From a virus, in the IMG/VR virus record IMGVR_UViG_3300045999_007693, positions 1 through 20,180 of that record: 20,180 nt of DNA. One strand, written 5' to 3'. Made by a program: the position numbers and the translations under genes. Shown piece by piece: positions 12,921 to 20,180 of this stretch. Each line of letters starts with the position of its first letter. Position 1 is the first letter of the stretch. A model generated the notes under the pieces. It was not told the origin of the DNA. It made no database searches and was given only the letters and a program-made list of their open reading frames with translations.

Positions 12921-13627
12921 CCCACTGGAAACACGACGCACAGGAGCACGCGCTACAGGAAGCGCCACGGGAGGCGTGCGGCTTGGTGTTGGTTGTCAAA
13001 GGGCGCGAGCGTTATTGGCCATGCAAAAACCTTGCCGCCGACCAAGACTTTTTTGTCATTGACCCAGAGGACTATGCCGCCGCCGAGGATGCTGGCGAAA
13101 TAACGGCAATCTTCCACAGCCACCCGCGCAGTCCCGCGCAACCCAGTGAAGCCGACCGCATGTCCTGCGAAAAGTCAGGCTTGCCTTGGTTCATCTGCAA
13201 TCCCGGCACCCAGATGTGGTGCGAGATCAAGCCATCCGGCTACACAGCATCGCTGATTGGACGGCAGTGGGTGTGGGGCGTCAGCGACTGTTGGACGCTG
13301 GTGCGCGACTGGTACAAGGAAGAGCTGGATCTTGACCTACCGGATTGGGATCGCCCGGCATCCATGATGGACTTCCACCAGGCGCCCATGTTCGAGGAAT
13401 GTTTTGCCGAGGCTGGCTTCGTGGACATGGGACTGGAGCTGCCTGAATACGGCGATGCAATCCTGATGCGCCTTGATGGATCACCGGGTCTCAACCACGT
13501 TGGTGTGTACCTTGGCGACCAACTGTTTCTGCATCACTTGCGGGGTCGACTCAGTAGCCGCGACCTGTGGGGTGGCTACTATCAGAAGAGCACAGGCTTG
13601 ATTGTTCGGCATACCAGCAGGTGTTGA
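12917..13627 (+). CDS. K: Tail-tip peptidase K-like: MPN/JAMM plus NlpC/P60
   Basis: This is a 236-residue protein with two domains. Residues 1-110 hold a JAMM-type metallopeptidase motif with Glu19 in PREACG and H67-S-H69-x7-S77-x2-D80, complete for zinc binding. Residues 115-236 form an NlpC/P60 cysteine peptidase with C125 in GVSDCWTLVRDWY and H194 in GLNHVGVYLG. Lambda gpK has the same order; such proteins process tail parts or cut cell-wall peptides during entry. ATG 12917 overlaps the stop of the L-like gene by 4 bases (ATGA). A longer frame upstream to 12824 exists, but would run far into the L gene and is rejected. Both active sites look intact. Confidence 0.9.
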   Translation: MTHWKHDAQEHALQEAPREACGLVLVVKGRERYWPCKNLAADQDFFVIDPEDYAAAEDAGEITAIFHSHPRSPAQPSEADRMSCEKSGLPWFICNPGTQMWCEIKPSGYTASLIGRQWVWGVSDCWTLVRDWYKEELDLDLPDWDRPASMMDFHQAPMFEECFAEAGFVDMGLELPEYGDAILMRLDGSPGLNHVGVYLGDQLFLHHLRGRLSSRDLWGGYYQKSTGLIVRHTSRC

Positions 13628-13628
13628 A

Positions 13629-14279
13629 ATGTTCCGGGTCATCAAGGTCTACGGCAAGCTGGCAAAGCACCTGGGACAGCGGAGTTTCAAGGCTGCGGTG
13701 AAGTCACCGGCTGAGGCAATCCGTTTCCTGCTGGCCAATTTCCCCAGCCTTCGTGGCGTGATGAGCGAAGGTGAATACCAAGTAACTGTTGGCCGGCTTG
13801 GTTTGCAGCTTGCAGATGAGCCAATGCAACTGCACTACCCAGCCGCACCACAAGAAGCCATCAGGATCGTGCCCGTCGTTGGTGGTGCTGGCAGCGGCAC
13901 TGGCCAAATTTTGGCTGGCGTCGGTTTGATTGCAGCCGCGATCCTGCTTGGTCCAGTAGGCGGTGGCTTCCTTGGGCTTGGCGCCGGATTAAGCGGAACG
14001 GCCGGCGGCGTTGCTGTTTCCGGCCTTGTTGGTGGCGCGTTTGCCTCTGCTATTGGCGCAGTAGGTGCAGCCTTGGTACTTGGCGGTGTCGCCCAACTTT
14101 TGACTCCGACCTCAACAATCAGTTCTGGAACTGACAGCGCAACCGATCCGCGTCGATCGTATAGCTTTAGCGGCATCCAAAACGTCAGCCGTCAAGGTGT
14201 ACCAGTTCCTGTTATTTACGGCGAAGTGTTAACCGGCAGCGTGATTATTTCTGCCGGCATCAACACCGAAGAAGTTTGA
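13629..14279 (+). CDS. I: Tail assembly protein I-like
   Basis: This 216-residue protein is near the length of lambda gpI (about 223). The first 80 residues look like a ubiquitin-like fold (FRVIKVYGKLAKHLGQRSF, then SPAEAIRFLLANFPSL). Residues about 85-155 are a Gly/Ala-rich hydrophobic stretch with the look of membrane segments (AGVGLIAAAILLGPVGGGF, then SAIGAVGAALVLGGVAQLL). The end holds RQGVPVPVIYGEVLTGS, the usual last part. Lambda gpI is needed for tail assembly but not found in the virion. ATG 13629 begins 1 base after the K stop. A TTG at 13602 in frame is an unlikely start. Confidence 0.85.
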   Translation: MFRVIKVYGKLAKHLGQRSFKAAVKSPAEAIRFLLANFPSLRGVMSEGEYQVTVGRLGLQLADEPMQLHYPAAPQEAIRIVPVVGGAGSGTGQILAGVGLIAAAILLGPVGGGFLGLGAGLSGTAGGVAVSGLVGGAFASAIGAVGAALVLGGVAQLLTPTSTISSGTDSATDPRRSYSFSGIQNVSRQGVPVPVIYGEVLTGSVIISAGINTEEV

Positions 14280-14280
14280 T

Positions 14281-17200
14281 ATGGAAAAGCGTCTGATTGC
14301 TGGTGCAGGTGGCGGCGGCGGTGGAGGCGGCGGCAAGGGCGGTGGTGGCGGTGGCGGTGGTTCGGCCAATGTCACTCGCGACAACCTTGACTCCCGCCAA
14401 GTTGCACGCATTATCGACCTTTTAGGTGAAGGCGAAATCGAGGGATTCCCTTCCGCCAAGGATTACGCCGTTGGCACGACGAACTACAACGTCGCAATGT
14501 TGAAGGATGTTTATCTCAACAACACACCAATTCTCCGTGGCGATGCCGACCCAACCAACGCCCAGGCATCCGATTATAACTTCGACATCACAAACGCTGT
14601 TTTCGAGTTCCGCACTGGCACGCAAAATCAGACCTACACCCAAAACGTAGGTGACGCCAACCAAAGCACGACGCTGGTCAATACAAAAGTCACGCAGGCG
14701 TCAGCGGTAACCAGATCCATCACTGACACCGATGTCAATGCAGTTCGCGTAACGATTGGCACGCCCGCACTGCAGAAATTTAAGAACAACGGCGACGTCG
14801 AGGGCGCTGTAATCCAATACCGCATCCAAACCTCATACAGCGGTGGTCCGTTTTCAACTGTTATTGAGCAGGAAATTCGCGGCCGTACCGCTGACTTATA
14901 TCAACGCATCCACCGCATTGATCTAACCGCAGCACCGCCTGTTGACATTCGCGTGGTGCGTGTCAATGCTGACGCTGCACCATCGGGCAATGAAACCGAA
15001 AACAGCGACTTCTATTGGTACGACTACACCGAAAAAATTAACGCCAAAACGACATACCCAAATAGTGCACTATTTGCCGTCAAGCTCAATGCCGAACAGT
15101 TCAGCAGTATCCCGTCGCGTGCTTACAAGATTCGCGGCATCAAGGTACGCATCCCCAACAATGCAACCGTCAACCCACAAAACGGTCGCCTGATTTACGC
15201 AGGTACCTGGAACGGCACGTTTGCTGCAGCGCAATGGACAACTGATCCCGCTTGGATCCTGTGGGATTTGCTGGTCAGTAAGCGTTACGGCTTTGGCGAT
15301 CACGTCGACGCGGCACAACTCGACAAGTGGAGCTTTCTAGCCGCCAGTCAGTATTGCGCGGAGGTTGTCGCTGATGGCAAAGGTGGTCAGGAACCGCGCT
15401 TCGCCTGCAACGTTGTCATACAGACGCAAGAAGAAGCGTTCAAACTGATCAACGATCTGTGCTCAGTGTTCCGTGCAATGCCGTTCTGGTCGGCTGGTGC
15501 ACTGGAAGTTTCGCAGGATCGCCCGCAGGATTATTCCTACATCTTTAATCAAACCAACGTCACCGAGGAAGGCTTTACCTACAGCGGCAGCAGCCTCAAA
15601 ACTCGCCACACCGTTGCAGTGGTGCAGTATTTCGACATGGACCTGCGCGACCTTGCTTATGAGGTCGTCGAAGACAAGGAAGGCATCGACAAGTTTGGCG
15701 TTGTCAAAATCGAGGTTTCTGCCTTTGCCTGCACCAGCCAAGGACAAGCGCGGCGTGTTGGTGAGTGGCTGCTTTACACCGAACAAAACGAGACTGAAAT
15801 CGTCAGCTTCAGCACTGACATTGCCGCCGGCATCACAGTCCGCCCTGGCGACCTGATCAAGATCGGCGATCCAGTTCGTGCTGGTGTGATGCGCTCTGGC
15901 CGTTGCACCACCGGATCAACCACCACCCGCGTCCGCCTAGATCGCACAGACGTTGATCTGTTCCCCAGCGGTCCGCCTGCCAGTTTCACCTTTAACGTCC
16001 TGCTGCCTAGCGGTCAGCTTGCCATCAACGAAGCCTCCTCGCTGGTGGGTAACTCTGTCTTTACCGGCAGCACCTTGACCGAGGCACCTGCTGCTGGTGC
16101 GCCGTGGACGATTGGCACAACAGAAGTCCAGATGTCGACTTGGCGCGTGCTGAACGTCAAGGAAACAGATGGCGCAACCTATGACATCACCGCCGTTGCT
16201 TACAACTCCACTAAATACGACTACGTGGAGCGGGATGTTCCACTCGGCACCCGCGACGTTTCTGACCTAAACGAACCGCCGCTGGCACCAACCAACTTGA
16301 TTGTCAACGAGGTTCTCTACGAAAGCAACGGCCAGGTGCTGGCCAAGTTGATTGTTGGCTGGCGTGCTGCTGAGCGTGCCCTTACCTATGAGGTGCGCTA
16401 CCGCTACAACAACGGCAACTGGGTCACCACCAACGTCCGCTCTGTTGACTTTGAGATCCAGAACAGTGACGTGGGGCGCTACGAAATCGAGGTAACCGCC
16501 GTTGGTGCGATCAACAGCAAGCGATCCACTGCTGCCACCCAGACCTATGACGCCATTGGCAAAACGGCACCCCCGGAAACCATCCCGGATCTGTTCATCG
16601 CCCCGATTGATGAGCACACCGCTGAGCTGTACTGGCCACAGGCGGTTGACCTTGACGTGAAGATCGGCGGCAAAGTCCGCATCCGCCACACCCCGCTGAC
16701 CGACGTAACCGCCACATGGGGGCGCTCGAACGACATCGTGCCTGCAGTTGCCGGCAGCAGCACCCGCAAAATCGTCCCACTGCTGGAGGGCACCTACTTC
16801 ATCCGTGCCGTTGACTCCCTCGGCAACGAATCTGCCGATACGGCCAGCGTGGTGGTTGATCTGCCCGCACCACAGGATCTGTTTTTGGTGCAGGAATACC
16901 GCGAGGAGGACAACAGTCCGCCCTTTAACGGCGCCGCCACTGACATGTACTACAACGAGACCGAGGTCGGTCTGGTGCTGTCAGCGGATGAGTTAATTGA
17001 TGACATGGCCACCGACAACAACTGGGACGGCTTGGGTCTGATCGACTACATCGGTGGTGCGGTTAGCGAGGGCGAGTACCAGTTCGCTGAAACCCTTGAC
17101 CTAGGCGCTGTCTACGACTTGGGTCTGCAGCAAATCCTCAAGACACGCTCCTACGAACCCGGCAACACTTGGGATGAGCGCCTGGAGTTGATCGACCTGT

Positions 17201-17667
17201 GGGACGACATCGACGGCGACGACCTTGGTGCGGCCAACTGCCAACTGTTTGTCCGTACAACATCCGACAACCCATCAAGCACCCCGACTTGGCGCGACTG
17301 GCAGCCATTTGTCAACAACAACCACCGTGGTCGCGGCTTCCAGTTCAAGTTGGTGGCCACCAGCAGCAACCCAGCGCAGAACGTGGTGGTGGAGGAGCTG
17401 GGCGTCAAGGCTAACTTTGAGCGCCGCACCGAACAGCAGCGCAACCTCAGCAGTGCTGCTGCAGCTTATAGCGTGACCTTCCCAACCGCTTTCTATGGCA
17501 CACCAAGCGTGGGCATCACGGCGCAGGATATGGCCACCGGCGACTACTTCACCCTTTCCAGTATTAGCCGCACCGGATTCACAGTGACCTTCAGAAACAG
17601 TGGAGGTAGCATGGTGAGTAAGACCTTTGACTACCAAGCCGTTGGCCACGGCAGGCAGATCACCTAA
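14281..17667 (+). CDS. J: Central tail-tip/host specificity protein J-like
   Basis: This 1128-residue protein (lambda gpJ has about 1132) should form the trimeric tail-tip hub and carry receptor specificity. Residues 10-27 are a Gly tract. Next comes DNLDSRQVARIIDLLGEGEI, matching the lambda start, then FEFRTGTQNQ, VNTKVTQASAVTRSITD, the segment YPNSALFAVKLNAEQF, IRGIKVRIPNN, GTWNGTFAAAQWTTDPAWIL and FGDHVDAAQLDKWSF, all easy to align with gpJ by eye. Two fibronectin-III-like domains follow (about 665-757 and 765-860). The final 70 residues are strand-rich (AYSVTFPTAFYGTPSVGI to FDYQAVGHG) and resemble small sugar-binding or fibre-end domains. The last part, where receptor contact is expected, does not resemble lambda. 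It begins 1 base after gene I. Confidence 0.92.
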   Translation: MEKRLIAGAGGGGGGGGGKGGGGGGGGSANVTRDNLDSRQVARIIDLLGEGEIEGFPSAKDYAVGTTNYNVAMLKDVYLNNTPILRGDADPTNAQASDYNFDITNAVFEFRTGTQNQTYTQNVGDANQSTTLVNTKVTQASAVTRSITDTDVNAVRVTIGTPALQKFKNNGDVEGAVIQYRIQTSYSGGPFSTVIEQEIRGRTADLYQRIHRIDLTAAPPVDIRVVRVNADAAPSGNETENSDFYWYDYTEKINAKTTYPNSALFAVKLNAEQFSSIPSRAYKIRGIKVRIPNNATVNPQNGRLIYAGTWNGTFAAAQWTTDPAWILWDLLVSKRYGFGDHVDAAQLDKWSFLAASQYCAEVVADGKGGQEPRFACNVVIQTQEEAFKLINDLCSVFRAMPFWSAGALEVSQDRPQDYSYIFNQTNVTEEGFTYSGSSLKTRHTVAVVQYFDMDLRDLAYEVVEDKEGIDKFGVVKIEVSAFACTSQGQARRVGEWLLYTEQNETEIVSFSTDIAAGITVRPGDLIKIGDPVRAGVMRSGRCTTGSTTTRVRLDRTDVDLFPSGPPASFTFNVLLPSGQLAINEASSLVGNSVFTGSTLTEAPAAGAPWTIGTTEVQMSTWRVLNVKETDGATYDITAVAYNSTKYDYVERDVPLGTRDVSDLNEPPLAPTNLIVNEVLYESNGQVLAKLIVGWRAAERALTYEVRYRYNNGNWVTTNVRSVDFEIQNSDVGRYEIEVTAVGAINSKRSTAATQTYDAIGKTAPPETIPDLFIAPIDEHTAELYWPQAVDLDVKIGGKVRIRHTPLTDVTATWGRSNDIVPAVAGSSTRKIVPLLEGTYFIRAVDSLGNESADTASVVVDLPAPQDLFLVQEYREEDNSPPFNGAATDMYYNETEVGLVLSADELIDDMATDNNWDGLGLIDYIGGAVSEGEYQFAETLDLGAVYDLGLQQILKTRSYEPGNTWDERLELIDLWDDIDGDDLGAANCQLFVRTTSDNPSSTPTWRDWQPFVNNNHRGRGFQFKLVATSSNPAQNVVVEELGVKANFERRTEQQRNLSSAAAAYSVTFPTAFYGTPSVGITAQDMATGDYFTLSSISRTGFTVTFRNSGGSMVSKTFDYQAVGHGRQIT
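14308..14361 (+). repeat. Poly-glycine coding tract at the start of J
   Basis: Nine Gly codons, one Lys and eight Gly codons (GGN) follow each other. The third bases vary (GGT, GGC, GGA), but GGCGGCGG stretches could still slip in steps of three bases and change the tract length without breaking the frame. Flexible Gly starts are common in J-like proteins, though usually shorter. Confidence 0.85.
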
Positions 17668-18476
17668 TGGCACAGGCAACTGATTACAACCTTGCTAACC
17701 AGTCCGGTGCAAATTTCCGGGCGGAGCTGAACACGATCCTGGCGGCAATCGTCAGCCAAAACTCTGGCTCTACTGCCCCCACCACCACTTACGCCTATCA
17801 GCTCTGGATCGACACCAGCGTCAGTCCCAACCCACTGCTGAAACTGCGTAATGCGGCCAACAGCGCCTGGATCACTATCGGCGATGTGACCGTCGCCAAC
17901 TTGGGTCTGGCTGCCCTCTCTGGCGCGACCTTCACCGGCGACATCACCCTCAACGCCCAGTCCGACCTGCGTTTTGCGGATTCGGACAGCAGCAACTGGG
18001 TGGCACTGCAGGCACCCTCCACGATCAGCACCAACGTCACATGGACGCTACCTAGTGCTGATGGCACCAGCGGCCAAGCACTGAGCACCAACGCCTCTGG
18101 TGTTCTGTCATGGGCAAGCTACGCCGCACTGGCCACGGCGCAGACCTTCACGGCACAACAGCGTGGTGCAATCTCTGCTCTGACCGACGGCGCCACGATC
18201 ACGCCTGATTTCAGCCTTGCCAACAATTTCAGCGTGACACTCGGCGGCAACCGCACCCTCGCCAACCCGACCAACCTGACTGCTGGAGCTAGCGGTTGTA
18301 TCTGGATCACGCAGGATGGCACGGGCAGCCGTACTTTGGCGTATGGATCGCAGTGGGACTTCACCGGCGGCACAGCACCAACGTTGACCACCACTGCCGC
18401 TGCTGTGGATTGCTTGGTGTATTCGGTCCAGTCCAGCACGAAGATCACCGCTACCCTGATCACCAACCTGAGCTAA
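17667..18476 (+). CDS. Fibre-like virion structural protein
   Basis: This 269-residue protein has a pattern frequent in fibres of marine cyanophages: MAQATDYNLANQSGANFRAE and LNTILAAIVSQNSGSTAP at the start, a short strand unit (YAYQLWIDTSVSPNPLLKLR, NSAWITIG), LSGATFTGDITL, and RFADSDSSNWVALQAP with TWTLPSADGTSGQALST. A second strand-rich unit follows, GNRTLANPTNLTAG and QDGTGSRTLAYGSQWDF. Such proteins are trimeric fibre or tip parts. ATG 17667 overlaps the J stop by one base (TAATG). The exact place in the virion is unknown; a side fibre or a J-associated fibre is likely. Confidence 0.75.
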   Translation: MAQATDYNLANQSGANFRAELNTILAAIVSQNSGSTAPTTTYAYQLWIDTSVSPNPLLKLRNAANSAWITIGDVTVANLGLAALSGATFTGDITLNAQSDLRFADSDSSNWVALQAPSTISTNVTWTLPSADGTSGQALSTNASGVLSWASYAALATAQTFTAQQRGAISALTDGATITPDFSLANNFSVTLGGNRTLANPTNLTAGASGCIWITQDGTGSRTLAYGSQWDFTGGTAPTLTTTAAAVDCLVYSVQSSTKITATLITNLS

Positions 18477-18479
18477 GCA

Positions 18480-20180
18480 ATGGGAGTTCCCGGAAACGCA
18501 AACCCGCTGCTTCTGCGGACTGTTACTGCTGCCGCTACAGGGATTAGTAGATCACTACGCTTCAATGCTGGCGACAGTGCCTACTTGTCCAGAACAATGA
18601 GTTCTGCCAGCACAACATACACCTTTGCTGCATGGGTCAAAAGATCTACATTCCCCGGCTACCAATACCTGTTCAGTAGCGGAAGCGGGGGCTTTGCTTT
18701 TTTAGACACTACAAGCACCATCTACGTCTACTCCCCTGCTGGAGGTGCGCAGGAAACCACGGCTGTATTCCGCGACCCTTCGGCTTGGTACCACATTGTC
18801 TTTTCGGTCAATAGTCTGTCCACAACTGTGTACGTAAACAACGTCGCAGTGAAGACAGGGGCTACCGCAGCAGCACTTTCGACCTCTACAAACGGCACGT
18901 CCATTGGCCGGTACGACGGTGGCGGATCACCTGATTACTACTTCAACGGCTACCTCGCCGACATCTACTTCATCGACGGCCAAGCGCTGACCCCCAGCAG
19001 CTTCACCGAAACCGACGCCACCACCGGCCAGCTCATACCCAAGGCATACAGCGGCAGCTACGGCACTAACGGAGCACATCTTGAGTTCGCGGACAACAGT
19101 GCAGCAACCGCGACCACATTAGGGAAGGACACTTCTGGCAACGGTAATAACTGGACGCCGAATAATCTTTCCGTCACCGCTGGTGCAGGCAACGACTCCC
19201 TCGTAGACGTTCCCACTAACGGGGCGCAGACGGATACGGGCGTGGGTGGGGAAGTGCGGGGGAACTACTGCGTTCTCAACGCTCTAGATACAACAGCGAC
19301 TCTATCAAACGGAAACCTCGATGTAACTAGAAGTGCTGCTACTGCCCACCTTGGAACCAGAGCAACCTTTGGCATTACTTCGGGTAAATGGTACTGGGAA
19401 GCAACATACGGCGCAGGAAATACCGCTGGCAGCAGCGCTATCGGAGTCGCCCTTACGACTTGGGCGCAAAACGATTATTGTGGGCAAACAGGTTCTTGGT
19501 CTTACCACGCCAATGGCGATAAATACTTAAATGGAGCAGCAGGGACATCATACGGCGCAACGTACACAACTGGAGATGTAATTGGTATTGCTTTTGACGC
19601 TGATGCAGGGACAATCACTGCATACAAAAACGGGGCTTCTCAAGGGCAGCTAGTAAGTGGTTTAACTGCTGGTCCTTATTTCCCGGCGTCTTCTGTTTAT
19701 AACGCATCTTCGTGGACTTATAACTTCGGCCAACGCGCCTTCGCCTACACCGCTCCCAGCGGCTTCAAGGCGCTCTGCACAGCAAACCTGCCCGCCCCAT
19801 CAGTCACAAAGGGTTCTAGTGCGATGGACGTGGCACTGTGGACAGGAAATAACGTCAACAATCGTCAAATTACTGGCTTGGGATTTTCGCCAGATCTTGT
19901 ATGGATCAAGTCAAGGTCCAGCGCCGCCTTCCATAATCTTACGGACATCGTTCGTGGCACGGGTTTAATTATTCAATCAAACACGACCTCTAGCGAGCAA
20001 AATTCATCTTCGCATAACGGTGCTGTTGGCGCTTTTAACAGTGACGGATTTACCCTCACCCAAGGTCTTAGTCTTGATGACGTAAATGCCAGCGCAACCA
20101 CCTATGTCGGCTGGGCGTTTGACGGAGGATCGAGCACCGTCACGAACACAGCAGGCTCCATCTCTAGTCAGGTGCGAGCT
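18480..20180 (+). CDS. Large fibre/adhesin with LamG-like and SPRY-like domains (3' end cut off by window)
   Basis: From ATG 18480 the frame stays open for 567 codons to the window edge, so it is partial. Residues about 22-176 are a concanavalin/LamG-like domain (SLRFNAGDSAYLSR, FAAWVKRSTF, WYHIVFSVNSLSTTVYVN, GYLADIYFIDGQALTPSSF). Residues about 275-424 are SPRY-like (GKWYWEATYG, IGIAFDADAGTITAYKNG, YFPASSVYN). From about 448 comes a phage unit with ALWTGNNVNNRQITGLGF then SPDLVWIKSRS. This combination is common in putative tail fibres of marine phages, and the folds often bind glycans or proteins on the host. It lies 3 bases after the previous fibre gene and is somewhat less GC-rich than the head genes. 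Confidence 0.8.
   Translation, partial: MGVPGNANPLLLRTVTAAATGISRSLRFNAGDSAYLSRTMSSASTTYTFAAWVKRSTFPGYQYLFSSGSGGFAFLDTTSTIYVYSPAGGAQETTAVFRDPSAWYHIVFSVNSLSTTVYVNNVAVKTGATAAALSTSTNGTSIGRYDGGGSPDYYFNGYLADIYFIDGQALTPSSFTETDATTGQLIPKAYSGSYGTNGAHLEFADNSAATATTLGKDTSGNGNNWTPNNLSVTAGAGNDSLVDVPTNGAQTDTGVGGEVRGNYCVLNALDTTATLSNGNLDVTRSAATAHLGTRATFGITSGKWYWEATYGAGNTAGSSAIGVALTTWAQNDYCGQTGSWSYHANGDKYLNGAAGTSYGATYTTGDVIGIAFDADAGTITAYKNGASQGQLVSGLTAGPYFPASSVYNASSWTYNFGQRAFAYTAPSGFKALCTANLPAPSVTKGSSAMDVALWTGNNVNNRQITGLGFSPDLVWIKSRSSAAFHNLTDIVRGTGLIIQSNTTSSEQNSSSHNGAVGAFNSDGFTLTQGLSLDDVNASATTYVGWAFDGGSSTVTNTAGSISSQVRA

Overview
The window is the virion-structure half of a tailed-phage genome, or of a prophage. 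All genes lie on the + strand, packed with gaps of a few bases or overlaps of 1-8 bases. The tail-tip order M-L-K-I-J is that of phage lambda, and a long tape measure plus a two-frame tail chaperone indicate a long, flexible, non-contractile tail (siphovirus type). The host is probably a cyanobacterium, perhaps Synechococcus-like. This is an inference from the style of the fibre and tape-measure proteins, the frequent GTG starts and the rarity of Shine-Dalgarno sites. No integrase, lysis, replication, tRNA, rRNA or CRISPR sequence was seen.

Layout: 1-156 is the end of an unidentified gene. 188-1078 holds two tandem copies (about 70% identical) of a major tail tube protein, outside their usual place. 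1087-1555 holds two small genes. 1560-6174 is the head module: a DUF4055-type portal, a collagen-like protein, a small disordered protein, a scaffold and the major capsid protein, closed by a strong terminator. 6261-8114 holds head-tail connector, neck and tail terminator genes. 8144-8684 encodes a tail assembly chaperone pair that appears to be joined by a translational frameshift. 8714-11014 is the tape measure, distinctly AT-rich over most of its length. 11014-17667 is the tail tip (M, L, K, I, J). 17667-20180 holds two fibre-like genes, the second running off the end.

The most striking feature is the L-like tail-tip protein. It keeps all four cysteines expected to hold an iron-sulfur cluster, but about 280 residues are inserted between the second and third. 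The insert carries a bulb-type (B-lectin) sugar-binding fold with two perfect Q-x-D-x-N-x-V-x-Y motifs and a third, degenerate, separated lobe. Other points worth a second look are the duplicated and relocated tail tube genes, a probable +1 frameshift at an A-run, a TANACT box 29-34 bases before five of the seven gene starts that have a real intergenic gap, nested hairpins before the gene at 4110, and the mosaic base composition of the tape measure.
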